64,000 nucleotides of DNA, taken from the NCBI RefSeq assembly GCF_001027285.1, contig NZ_CP011509.1:8828501-8892500 (forward strand). Reading direction: 5' to 3'. Within the stretch, counting starts at the first letter, position 1. Each line of letters begins with the position of its first letter. The notes beneath the pieces were generated by a model. That model saw only the letters and a program-made list of their open reading frames with translations. It made no database searches and had not been told where the DNA came from. Positions 51,542-59,784 of the stretch are shown one piece after another. Origin of the DNA: Archangium gephyra. Its GTDB lineage: Bacteria; Myxococcota; Myxococcia; Myxococcales; Myxococcaceae. The translations under genes were made by a program, and so were the position numbers.

Positions 51542-52324
51542 ATGAAGCACAAGGAAGCGACGACGGCGACGGTCAACGGACCCGCGGGGCGGTTGATGGC
51601 GACAGTCGAAGGTGACGGCGGCATCCCCGTCCTCTTCGTGCACGACTTCGCCGCCGACCGGACGCACTGGGCGGAGACGCAGCACGGCCTCGCGACCCGC
51701 AGCGTCTCGTTCGACCAGCGCGGCATGGGCGAGAGCAGCGGCGGCCACGGCCCCTTCGGTGTGGAGGCCTCGGTGGAGGACGTCGCCGCCGTTGCCGACG
51801 CGCTGCTGCCCGAGAAGTTCGTCCTGGTGGGCCACGGTTTCGGGGCCGCTGTGGCCGGGGCTTTCGCCTCGTACTACCCCGAGCGGCTCGCCGGACTCCT
51901 CTATGTCGATCCGGTGGGAGACCTGCGCAGCCATGACAAGGCCCAGCTGGACGCCTGGCTCGAGAACTTCAGCGCGGCGAAGTATGGCGGCTTCCACGAG
52001 CACTGGTTCACGCCCCTGCTCCTCGAGGCGAAGGAGAAGACGCGCACGCTGGTCATGAAGTCGCTGCGGACCTCGCGGCGGGAGGCCATCGCCGGCAACA
52101 TGGAGTCGCTCTGCCGCTACAACCCGGACGAGGCCTTCGAGCGTTTCACCGGACCCACCCACGCGCTGGTGGCCAGCACCGGCCCGGAGACGCTCGCCGG
52201 CCAGCGGCCCGGGCTGTCCCACTCCACGCTGCCGCACACGAGTCACTGGATGATGCTGGACGCGCCACAGTGGTTCCACACGGAGCTGGTCCGCTTCCTG
52301 GGCCGCTGCAAGCACGAGCACTGA
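51542..52324 (+). CDS. Alpha/beta hydrolase fold protein lacking the nucleophile Ser
   Basis: 260 residues from ATG 51542. Alpha/beta hydrolase fold: strands GIPVLFVHDF, SVSFDQRGMGESSG, and the nucleophile elbow. The elbow reads VGHGFGAA, with Gly (GGT at about 51837) where Ser, Asp or Cys is expected (GHSxG). The other triad members seem present: Asp in YVDPVGD or nearby, His in HTSHWMMLDAP. Without a nucleophile the protein may be a binding or regulatory pseudoenzyme, or may use another residue. Known members with altered elbows include ligand receptors and cofactor-free lyases. Not obviously part of an operon. Confidence 0.78.
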   Translation: MKHKEATTATVNGPAGRLMATVEGDGGIPVLFVHDFAADRTHWAETQHGLATRSVSFDQRGMGESSGGHGPFGVEASVEDVAAVADALLPEKFVLVGHGFGAAVAGAFASYYPERLAGLLYVDPVGDLRSHDKAQLDAWLENFSAAKYGGFHEHWFTPLLLEAKEKTRTLVMKSLRTSRREAIAGNMESLCRYNPDEAFERFTGPTHALVASTGPETLAGQRPGLSHSTLPHTSHWMMLDAPQWFHTELVRFLGRCKHEH

Positions 52325-52440
52325 ACGAGGGAAGCAACTTGGAAATGCGTGCCCCGATAATCCTTTTGTACCCGCCAGCACGGCGGGGCCACTTCCACCA
52401 ACGCAGTTCGTCATCCCTATAGGGGAACGAGGGCACGACC

Positions 52441-52863
52441 ATGGGCTTTCTCAAGGGCATCGGCAAGGCAATCGGCGGTATCGCGCGCACCGTGGGCAAG
52501 GTGGCCGACGTCGTTGGCAAGGTGACCAGCTTCCTGCAGAAGCCCCTGGACCAGATCATGGCGCCGGTGAAGAAGCTGGTGGGTGGCGCGCTGGACAAGC
52601 TGCCCTTCGGCATCGGCAAGTTCATCAAGCCCTTCGCCGACAAGTTCCTGGATAACGCCCTGTCCTTCGTAGCCGGCGGCCCGCTGGGTGGCCTGGGTGT
52701 GCTGGCCAAGGCCATGCCCACGATCGGCAAGATCGCCGACCTGGCCCAGACGGTGGGTGGCATCGCCAAGAAGGTCGGCGACGCGCTGCCGGCCGAGGGC
52801 GGCATCAACCTGCAGAACATCTTCGCTCACGCCCACGCCCAGAAGCTGCTCGAGGCGGCCTGA
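52441..52863 (+). CDS. Glycine-rich amphipathic protein of unknown function
   Basis: 140 residues from ATG 52441. It lacks a cleavable signal but is full of amphipathic Lys/Gly/hydrophobic segments: MGFLKGIGKAIGGIARTVGK, KVTSFLQKPLDQIM, FVAGGPLGGLGVLAKAMPTIG, VGGIAKKVGDAL. The repeating G-x-x-K/A-x-I-G pattern resembles membrane-active peptides and bacteriocins, but also small structural or inclusion proteins. No domain recognised. Monocistronic, followed by a strong terminator with a T-run, so it has its own transcript. Confidence 0.65.
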   Translation: MGFLKGIGKAIGGIARTVGKVADVVGKVTSFLQKPLDQIMAPVKKLVGGALDKLPFGIGKFIKPFADKFLDNALSFVAGGPLGGLGVLAKAMPTIGKIADLAQTVGGIAKKVGDALPAEGGINLQNIFAHAHAQKLLEAA

Positions 52864-52896
52864 GCCCCTCGCGTCCCTGAACGCGGTGCAGTGAAC

Positions 52897-52940
52897 AAGG
52901 GCCGGTCTTCCCACTCCGGGAGGCCGGCCCTTCGTGCTTT
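52897..52940 (+). terminator. Strong intrinsic terminator
   Basis: AAGGGCCGG (52897-52905) pairs perfectly with CCGGCCCTT (52924-52932); inner pairing (CTTCCC with GGGAGG, including wobble) lengthens the stem. TTCGTGCTTT follows. It ends the glycine-rich protein gene. Confidence 0.8.
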
Positions 52941-52951
52941 CCGCCGGTAGC

Positions 52952-53875
52952 ATGCCGCCCGTGACCGAAGCGGAAGAGAAGCGTCAATGGCTCCTCGAAC
53001 GGCGGGCCCGGAGGCAGGCCCGGCGCGAGCAGCAGCGGGCGGCGAACATCGGCCGCGCGAAGCGGATGCACGAGGCCCGGCTGGCATACGAGCGGGACGT
53101 CTCCTCCCCCAAGAAGGCCAGACCGAAACCGGGCAGCGAGCGGATGGAGGTCCACGTCGGCTGCTCGGGGTGGTTCTACTGGCACTGGAGGGATCACTTC
53201 TACCCGCCGGGAATGCCGAGCAGCCGGTGGTTCGAGCATTACGCCGGGCAGTTCAAGACGGTGGAGCTCAACGCGCCCTTCTACGCCTGGCCCACGGTGG
53301 CGACGGTGAACACGTGGGTGCGGCAGGCGGGGCGGCGGAAGTTCGTCTACACCGTGAAGGTGTCGGAGCTGATCACCCACGTGAAGCGGTTCACCGGAAC
53401 CAAGACGCTCGTGCGGGACTTCGGGCACATCGCGGATCTGCTCGGCCCTCGCATGGGGTGCTTCCTGTTCCAACTGCCGCCCAGCTACCACTACTCGCCA
53501 GCACGGTTGAAGACGATCCTCGCCCAGCTCGATCCGGCGCGGCGCAACGTGGTGGAGTTCCGTCACAAGAGTTGGTGGAACGAGCGGGTGTACGACGCGT
53601 TCCGGGAGGCGAAGGTGGCCTTCTGCTCGTGCAGTGGGCCGCGGCTGCCGGACGAGCTGGTGCGCACGGCGGACGACGTGTACGTGCGCTTCCACGGGAC
53701 GACGCGGTGGTACCGCCACGACTACTCGAAGGAGGAGCTGGCGGTCTGGGTGCGGCGGATCCGCGAGAGCGGGGCGAAGCGCGTCTGGGCGTACTTCAAC
53801 AACGACCGGGAGGGCTACGCGATCAAGAACGCGCGCGAGTTGCTCCGGCAGTTGAAGCGAAGCGGTGACCGGTGA
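52952..53875 (+). CDS. DUF72 family protein (YecE-like)
   Basis: 307 residues from ATG 52952; GTG 52961 is an alternative and no clear ribosome site decides. An N-terminal, basic coiled extension (about 1-60) precedes a TIM-barrel-like DUF72 domain: VHVGCSGWFYWHWRDHFYPPGMPSSRWFEHYAGQFKTVELN, FLFQLPPSYHYS, VVEFRHKSWW, VRFHGTTRWYRHDYSKEEL and WAYFNNDREGYAIKNAREL. Function of the family is not established. Convergent with the DedA gene, only 13 bases apart. Confidence 0.85.
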   Translation: MPPVTEAEEKRQWLLERRARRQARREQQRAANIGRAKRMHEARLAYERDVSSPKKARPKPGSERMEVHVGCSGWFYWHWRDHFYPPGMPSSRWFEHYAGQFKTVELNAPFYAWPTVATVNTWVRQAGRRKFVYTVKVSELITHVKRFTGTKTLVRDFGHIADLLGPRMGCFLFQLPPSYHYSPARLKTILAQLDPARRNVVEFRHKSWWNERVYDAFREAKVAFCSCSGPRLPDELVRTADDVYVRFHGTTRWYRHDYSKEELAVWVRRIRESGAKRVWAYFNNDREGYAIKNARELLRQLKRSGDR

Positions 53876-53888
53876 GGCCTCCGCCGTC

Positions 53889-54518
53889 TCAGGTCTCCCC
53901 CTCGGGAGCCTGCACCACGCGCGTGGCGCGCACCGCTGCCCGGCGCCGCCCCCAGCGCACGCCGAGCACGCCCACGGCCACCGTCACCGCCGCGAGCAGC
54001 AGCCACCGCAAGCCGCCCTGCACGTCCGCGAGCACCTGGGGGCCGAAACGGAAGCCCAGCCACGTCACGCCCAGGGCGGGGACCCACGCCGCGGCCGCAT
54101 CGGCCAGGAGGAACCGGCGGTAGGGCAGCCCGGTGGCCCCCGCCAGCAGGAAGGCCGGAGCGCGCAGCCCCGGCAGGAAGCGCGCGAGGAACACCGCCAC
54201 CGCGCCCCTCCTCGCGTACAGCTTCTGGAGGAACTCGATGCGTGCCGGCGTCAGCATCTTCGACAGCTTGGGATGCGAGAACACCCGCGGCCCCAGCGAG
54301 CGGCCAATCCGGTACAGCGCGCTATCCCCGGCCACCACCCCCAGATAAGCGGCGAGCACCATCACCGACAGGCTCGCGCCACTGCGGGCGACCACCAACC
54401 CACCGGTGATGATGATCAGCTCCTCGCTCAGCGGCGCGCCCACTCCGCACAAAAGGAGGAGAAGGAACACCGCCGGATACGAGAACCCCGCGATCCATAG
54501 TGCGACCTGCTCCTCCAC
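53889..54518 (-). CDS. DedA family membrane protein
   Basis: 209 residues from GTG 54518, chosen because AGGAGG lies four bases upstream; the ATG at 54548 would add ten residues. About five membrane segments. Conserved features are PLSEELIIITGG, GDSALYRIGRSLG, FLARFLPGLRAPAFLLAGATGL (the conserved Arg-containing half-helix) and the re-entrant parts typical of DedA/VTT transporters. Some members act as undecaprenyl-phosphate or lipid flippases. Lies between DUF72 and the chemosensory operon, transcribed like the latter but separated from it by about 90 bases. Confidence 0.82.
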   Translation of the reverse strand: MEEQVALWIAGFSYPAVFLLLLLCGVGAPLSEELIIITGGLVVARSGASLSVMVLAAYLGVVAGDSALYRIGRSLGPRVFSHPKLSKMLTPARIEFLQKLYARRGAVAVFLARFLPGLRAPAFLLAGATGLPYRRFLLADAAAAWVPALGVTWLGFRFGPQVLADVQGGLRWLLLAAVTVAVGVLGVRWGRRRAAVRATRVVQAPEGET

Positions 54519-54607
54519 GCCGCCTCCTGGTCCCGGCAAGATGCACATGCCAGCACACGAGGAGAAGGGACTCGGCCTTCCGAAGGAAGCCTCGTCCCCT
54601 CGCCTGC

Positions 54608-57133
54608 TCAGGCCCCCGAGGGAAGCAGCTGGCGGACCAGATCCAACAGCTTGCCGCGCTCCACCTCGCGCTTGACGAGGTAGCCGTCCGCCCCCGCCTC
54701 CAGGCCAGCGGCCCGCTCCTGCGGACTGTCCAGCGAGGTACAGAGGATGACGGGCAGGTGCGACAGCTTGGGGTGGGCGCGGATGCGGCGGGTGAGCCCG
54801 ATGCCATCCAGGCGCGGCATCTGCCAGTCACTCACCACGAGCTGGCAGGGCGTGCGCTCGAGGATGCCCAGCGCCTCCTCGCCATCCCCGGCCGTCACCA
54901 CCGAGTAGCCGGCGATCTCCAGCAGCGACTTGATGGCGAAGCGGGTGGTGAGCGCGTCGTCGCACACGAGGATGTGCGAGCGGCGCACCTCGGTGGCGGC
55001 GCGCAGCACCACCGGAGCGGCGGCGACGCGCAGCAGCTCGGGGGCATTGAGCACCGGCACCACGCTGCCGTCATCCAGCACGGCGGCCCCGGCCAGGTGC
55101 GACACCGTCTGCAGGTGGCGCCCCAGCGAGCGGACGACGATCTCCTGCTGCCCCACCACCGCGTCCATGGCGAACACCGCGCGCACGCCGCCGAGCGCCA
55201 GCACCATCGCCGTCTGCGGCTTGCCCGACTCGATGGCCAGCGGCAGCCGGGGCATGCCGATGGACGTGGAGAGCGGGTGGAAGGGCAGCTGCTCGTCCTC
55301 CACGCGCGCCACCACGTGCCCGGCCACCGTGCCCACGTCCCCGGGCGACAGGCGCAGCACGCGCTCCACCGCATCCGAGGGAATGGCCACCACCGCCGTG
55401 CCCGTGCGCACCAGCAGCCCCAGCGCGCCCGCCAGAATCAGCGGCAGGTCGATGGTGAAGCGCGTGCCCTGGCCCTTCTCGTAGGACAGGTCCACCGCGC
55501 CCTGCAGCCGCGTGGCGGTGGTCTGCACCACATCCAGGCCCACGCCGCGGCCGGACGTCTCCGTCACCTGGTCCCGCGTGGAGAAGCCCGGCTCGAAGAC
55601 GAGCCGCGCGGCCTGCATCTCCGTGAGCTTGGCGGCCTCCGCCTCGGTGAGCAGCCCGCGGCGCACGGCCGTGGCCTTCACGTTCTCCGGCGACAAGCCG
55701 CCGCCGTCATCCTCCACCACCACCGCCAGACGCGTGCCCCGGGGCTCCACGCGCACCGTGAGCAGCCCACGCGGCGGCTTGCCCGCGGCCGTGCGCTGGG
55801 CCGCCGTCTCGATGCCGTGGTCCAGCGCGTTGCGCACCAGGTGCTGCAGCGGATCCTTCAGCACGTCGACGATGCGCCGGTCGATGCGCACGTCTCCACC
55901 GGCGAGCACCAGCTCCACGTCCTTGCCCAGCCGCGCCGCCAGCTCGCGCACCGTGCGCTTGAGCGGCTCCAGCACCTGCGAGGCCGGCACCATCCGGAGA
56001 TCGCGCAGGTCGTCACGCACCACCTGGGCCACCAGCGCGAGCTGCTCGCCCTCGCGGTGCACGTCCTTGGACAGCTGCACCAGCCGCTTCTGCACGCCGC
56101 GCACCTGCCCCACGCCAGCACGCAGCGACTCCAGCGCGCCGCCGCCTCCGGAGAGCGCCAGCTGCTGGGCCGCGCGCTCCAGCTGCAACAGGGCCTGGTG
56201 CGTCTGCTCCAACAGCTCGCGGTGGGCCTCGGCACGGCGCAGCTGCTGCGCCCGGCCCGCCGCGAGCTGCTCCACCTGGAGCGCCAGCGAGTCGAGCGTC
56301 CGCACGGACACGCGCACCGCCCGGTCCATGTCCTGCTGGCGCCGGCCAGCCGCCGAGCGTGCCGTCACCTCGGGCTCGGCCGGGGCCGCCGCGGGCTCGG
56401 CCGGCGTCTCCTCGGCGAGCGACTCCAGGGCGGTGCGCAGCTGCACCAGCGAGCCCGCGATGTCCGAGGCCGCCACACTGGCCCCGACGCCCGCCTCCTC
56501 CATGCGCGCGAAGCCCGCGCGCACGGAGCTCGCCAGGGACTCCACGGCGGAGATGCCCGCGGTGTTGGCCGCGGCCTTCAGCAGCTCGGCCAGGCCCACC
56601 GCCTCCCAGACGGCGCCCGGCCGGTCCTCCAGGCCTGGCGAGCACAGCCGGCCCAGGGACGTCTCCAGCTTCTCCAGCGTCTGCAGGCCATCGCGCCGGA
56701 ACTGCGCCGGCACCTTGTTGGCCTTCACCTCGGGGGCCTGCTCGAAGCCGCCCCGCCCGAGCGCGGACAGCAGCGGGCCCAGGCCCTCGATGGTCGGTAT
56801 CTCGCCCGCGTCCCCGCGGTTGAGCGCGGCCTCCATGGCCGACAGGCTCCGCAGCGTCGTCTCCACCAGTCCGGGAGGCGGCACATGGCCGGGGGCGCAG
56901 CGCGCCAGCCCGTCCTCGATGGCGTGCATCAACTGCTCGACGTCCGCCAGGCCCAGACTGGCCGCGGACCCCTTGAGGCTGTGCACCTCCCGCTTGAGCG
57001 CGGTGAGCTGCTCGGCCGCTTGTTCGGCCGTGCCCTGCTCCAGACCCAGCACCGCGGTGCCAATGGTCTGCAGCTGCTCGCGCGTCTCCGCGGCGAAGAT
57101 GGGCCAGAGGCTCCGCAGAACCCGAGGATCCAT
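54608..57133 (-). CDS. Hybrid chemosensory histidine kinase CheA with C-terminal receiver (Che4-like)
   Basis: 841 residues, ATG 57133. Hpt domain at about 1-110 with phosphorylation site in EVHSLKGSAASL (His51). A second Hpt-like helical stretch (about 150-250) lacks the H motif. Dimerisation helices follow, then the ATPase domain: N-box HLVRNALDHGIE, G1 VVEDDGGGL, G2 TSGRGVGLD. A CheW-like P5 domain comes next (about 590-710) and a receiver domain (715-841) with VVSDWQMP (Asp) and Lys in YLVKREV. The fused receiver probably acts as phosphate sink or alternative output, as in Frz and Che4 kinases of M. xanthus. Last gene of the operon. Confidence 0.92.
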   Translation of the reverse strand: MDPRVLRSLWPIFAAETREQLQTIGTAVLGLEQGTAEQAAEQLTALKREVHSLKGSAASLGLADVEQLMHAIEDGLARCAPGHVPPPGLVETTLRSLSAMEAALNRGDAGEIPTIEGLGPLLSALGRGGFEQAPEVKANKVPAQFRRDGLQTLEKLETSLGRLCSPGLEDRPGAVWEAVGLAELLKAAANTAGISAVESLASSVRAGFARMEEAGVGASVAASDIAGSLVQLRTALESLAEETPAEPAAAPAEPEVTARSAAGRRQQDMDRAVRVSVRTLDSLALQVEQLAAGRAQQLRRAEAHRELLEQTHQALLQLERAAQQLALSGGGGALESLRAGVGQVRGVQKRLVQLSKDVHREGEQLALVAQVVRDDLRDLRMVPASQVLEPLKRTVRELAARLGKDVELVLAGGDVRIDRRIVDVLKDPLQHLVRNALDHGIETAAQRTAAGKPPRGLLTVRVEPRGTRLAVVVEDDGGGLSPENVKATAVRRGLLTEAEAAKLTEMQAARLVFEPGFSTRDQVTETSGRGVGLDVVQTTATRLQGAVDLSYEKGQGTRFTIDLPLILAGALGLLVRTGTAVVAIPSDAVERVLRLSPGDVGTVAGHVVARVEDEQLPFHPLSTSIGMPRLPLAIESGKPQTAMVLALGGVRAVFAMDAVVGQQEIVVRSLGRHLQTVSHLAGAAVLDDGSVVPVLNAPELLRVAAAPVVLRAATEVRRSHILVCDDALTTRFAIKSLLEIAGYSVVTAGDGEEALGILERTPCQLVVSDWQMPRLDGIGLTRRIRAHPKLSHLPVILCTSLDSPQERAAGLEAGADGYLVKREVERGKLLDLVRQLLPSGA

Positions 57134-57145
57134 TCGTCCCTCGCC

Positions 57146-57724
57146 CTATCCCCGCCCCACCACCGCGGGATCGCTGAGCTGGACGAGGTCCAACACCATC
57201 AGCCGCTCCCGGGTGAGGAACGTGAAAGGTCCAGGCGGCGGGTGCGACAGGTCCGCCCGAGGCAGCTCCTGCCGTCCGTCCACCTCTTCGGCCGCCAGTC
57301 CGAAGAACTCCTCGGACACCTCGACCACCACCACGCGCGTCAGGTCGGACATGCCGCCCCCTTCCAGTCCCAACACCTGCCGCAGATCCAACACCGGCAC
57401 CACGCGCGAGCGCGACACCAGTGCCCCCAACACGTGACGCGGAGCGCCCGGCAGCGGGCACAGGCCCTTGGACTCCAGCACGTGGTCCACCGCGTCGATG
57501 GGCACGGCATAGCGCTCACCGCCCACGCGGAAGGCGAGCACCGACACCGTCTCGCGCCGCTCCTCATGGCGCGACTCGGCCAGCGCGCGCGCACGCTCGG
57601 CGAGCACCTCGCGGCGGCGCTCGGGGCTGAGCACCTGGGCGCCCTCGAGCACCGCTTGCGCCTCGTCCAGCTTGCGGCGCAGTGCCGTGTAGTCGATCTT
57701 CTCGCGCGACTGGTCGCCGGCCAT
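57146..57724 (-). CDS. CheW-like coupling protein (second of the operon)
   Basis: 192 residues. After an N-terminal charged helix (1-55: RKLDEAQAVLEGAQ, ERARALAESRHEE) comes a CheW domain (about 58-185): VLAFRVGGERYAVPIDAVDHVLES, GLCPLPGAPRHVLGALVSRSRVVPVLDLRQVLG. It couples the receptor to CheA. Twelve bases separate it from cheA. Confidence 0.9.
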   Translation of the reverse strand: MAGDQSREKIDYTALRRKLDEAQAVLEGAQVLSPERRREVLAERARALAESRHEERRETVSVLAFRVGGERYAVPIDAVDHVLESKGLCPLPGAPRHVLGALVSRSRVVPVLDLRQVLGLEGGGMSDLTRVVVVEVSEEFFGLAAEEVDGRQELPRADLSHPPPGPFTFLTRERLMVLDLVQLSDPAVVGRG

Positions 57725-57733
57725 GACCCCTCG

Positions 57734-58111
57734 TCAGTACTTGCTGGCGGGAAGCTTCAGGATGCTGCGCACCTTCTCGCGCAGGTCATCCACCGCCACG
57801 GGCTTGTTGAGGAAGGCGCTCGCACCCACCAGCCGTCCGCGCTGCCGGCTCGCGTCATCCTTGAGCGACGTCAGCATCACGAAGGGCGTGGAGAAGAGGA
57901 TGGGGTCGGCGCGTACCGCCGCGCACAGGGCGAACCCGTCCATCTCCGGCATCTGCACGTCCGAGATGATCAGATCCGGCTTGATCTCCCGGGCGCGCGC
58001 CAGGCCCTGCACTCCGTTGCTCGCTTCGAAGAACTCCAGCCCCCATCCCATGAGGTACACCTGGATGAGGTTGGTGATGGTCTTCGTGTCCTCGACGATC
58101 AGAACCTTCAT
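57734..58111 (-). CDS. CheY-like response regulator
   Basis: 125 residues, single receiver domain. Acidic pair in LIVEDTKTI, phosphorylation Asp in LIISDVQMPEMDG, Thr/Lys positions in MLTSLKDD and AFLNKPV. No output domain, so it probably acts on a motor or pilus protein or another partner. ATG 58111; between mcp and cheW, as in the Che4 layout. Confidence 0.93.
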   Translation of the reverse strand: MKVLIVEDTKTITNLIQVYLMGWGLEFFEASNGVQGLARAREIKPDLIISDVQMPEMDGFALCAAVRADPILFSTPFVMLTSLKDDASRQRGRLVGASAFLNKPVAVDDLREKVRSILKLPASKY

Positions 58112-58142
58112 AAGTCCCTTGCCTCCACGAACACGCCCCCGG

Positions 58143-59771
58143 TCATAGCTGGTACTTCCCGACGAGGTCGGAGAAGCGCTTGGAGAGATTGGAGAGGTTA
58201 CCGGCCACCTGTTCGATGCGCTTGGTGCCCTCCACGTTGTCCTGCATGGCGATGGTCAGCTCGTTCATCGCCGCGGCGATCTGCTCCACGCCGATGGTCT
58301 GCTGCCGGGTGTTGCCGGCGATCTGCCGGGCGGCACCCGAGGAGTCCCGGATGACGTCGGACAGGCCCTTGATGGCGGCCCCGGCGCTCTGGGCCAGCTC
58401 CATGGCGGCCAGGGCGCGGCGGCTGCCCTCCTCGGTGGCCGTCACGGCGGCGCGGGTGCCCTTCTGCACCTCGCCCAGCAGGGCGCGCACCTGGTTGGCC
58501 GCCATCTTCGACTGCTCGGCCAGGGTGCGCATCTCCATGGCCACCACCGCGAAGCCACGGCCCTGATCTCCGGCCTTGGCCGCCTCGATGGAGGCGTTGA
58601 GTGCCAGCAGGTTGGACTGCTCGGCCACGTCCTTCACGGTGGTGATGATGTCGCCAATCTGGAGCGTCTGCTCGTTGAGATCGGTGATGGCCAGGGCGAT
58701 GGCCTTCACCTGCTCGCTGAGCTTCTCCATGGCGGCCACGCTCTCGTCGACGACCTTCTGGCCATCGGCGCCCAGGGCATCCGAGCGGCTGGTGCCGCTG
58801 ATGACGGTGTCCGCGAAGGAGGTGGCCTGCTTGGACGTCTGGGCGATCTCCGCCACCGTGGCGCCCGTCTCGTGGATGGCGGAGGCCTGCTCGTTGGCCA
58901 TGGCGGACTGCTGCGAGGAGGTGGCCAGCACGTTGGTGGCCTCACGCTCCATGTCCGCCGCCGCGCCGCGCAGATCCTTGAGGAGGTTGGTGAGCATCTC
59001 CGCCATGGTGGCGATGCTGCGCGCCAGATCCCCCACCTCGTCGGTGCCACCGGCGTCGATCTGCTGCCGCAGGTCTCCCGAGGCCATGCCGGCCGCCGCG
59101 CGCGCCAGGCGCTCCAACGGGACGATGAGCACGCGGCACAGCGCGGCCACGCCCAGCAGGCACACGGCGAGCGCGAGCATGCCCAGGCCCAGGCCGCGCA
59201 GGGCCATGCCCTGGACGGCCTCCTCCAGCACGTCCAGCTCCAGGCCCACCTGCACCGAGCCCACGAACTCGCGCGGCTGGGTGCCGCCCTCGGTCCGGCG
59301 GCCCCGCGGCTCGAAGAAGATGGGGGCGGAGGTCTCCAGCACCGGCCGCTTGCCCACGGACAGCTCGCGCCGGGCCGGAGCCTGCGCGGGCAGGGCCGGC
59401 AGCATCGCCGGGTTCACCAGGCGCTGCACCTCGGCGTGGCCGAGGATCTCTCCCTGCCGGTCGCGCACCACCACGTAGGCCATGTCCGGGTTGTTGCGCA
59501 GGGTGCTGACCGTGGCCAGCCGCAGGCCCTCCTCGTCCCGGGACCAGGTGGCGGTGCCCAGGTGGTGCGCCAGGTCCTGGCTCGCCGCCGCGCCGCGCTT
59601 GGTGAACTCCACCTTGAGCGACTCACGCATCTGGAACGAGAAGACGGCCACGAGAATGGCCGTCACCAGCGCGCCCGACACGCCGGTGATCGCCAGGATC
59701 TTGGTCCTCAGGCTGAGCCGGCGCATGTCCAGCCTTTGGATCTCGGGTGGCTTCATGCCAGTGACTTCCAC
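58143..59771 (-). CDS. Methyl-accepting chemotaxis protein
   Basis: 542 residues from GTG 59771, behind GGAGGAG; an ATG at 59756 is an alternative. First membrane helix ILAITGVSGALVTAILVAVFSF, periplasmic sensor (about 50-190), second helix GLGMLALAVCLLGVAALC, HAMP with ARAAAGMASGDLRQQI, then the coiled-coil signalling domain with hairpin tip KDVAEQSNLLALNASIEAAKAGDQGRGFAVV. The next stretch reads VAMEMRTLAEQ instead of the usual VADEVRKLAE. The C terminus (SDLVGKYQL) has no NWETF-type tether for CheR or CheB. The gene start overlaps the end of cheR by 13 bases less than a full codon frame, so expression is coupled. Confidence 0.92.
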   Translation of the reverse strand: MEVTGMKPPEIQRLDMRRLSLRTKILAITGVSGALVTAILVAVFSFQMRESLKVEFTKRGAAASQDLAHHLGTATWSRDEEGLRLATVSTLRNNPDMAYVVVRDRQGEILGHAEVQRLVNPAMLPALPAQAPARRELSVGKRPVLETSAPIFFEPRGRRTEGGTQPREFVGSVQVGLELDVLEEAVQGMALRGLGLGMLALAVCLLGVAALCRVLIVPLERLARAAAGMASGDLRQQIDAGGTDEVGDLARSIATMAEMLTNLLKDLRGAAADMEREATNVLATSSQQSAMANEQASAIHETGATVAEIAQTSKQATSFADTVISGTSRSDALGADGQKVVDESVAAMEKLSEQVKAIALAITDLNEQTLQIGDIITTVKDVAEQSNLLALNASIEAAKAGDQGRGFAVVAMEMRTLAEQSKMAANQVRALLGEVQKGTRAAVTATEEGSRRALAAMELAQSAGAAIKGLSDVIRDSSGAARQIAGNTRQQTIGVEQIAAAMNELTIAMQDNVEGTKRIEQVAGNLSNLSKRFSDLVGKYQL

Positions 59772-59784
59772 AGCTCCTCCAAGC

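Noticed and set aside
54500-58354. Very long plus-strand open frame antisense to the chemosensory genes
   Set aside because: Low-complexity His/Arg/Leu-rich translation with no family signature, lying over well-conserved cheA, cheW and cheY; an artefact of high GC and codon bias.
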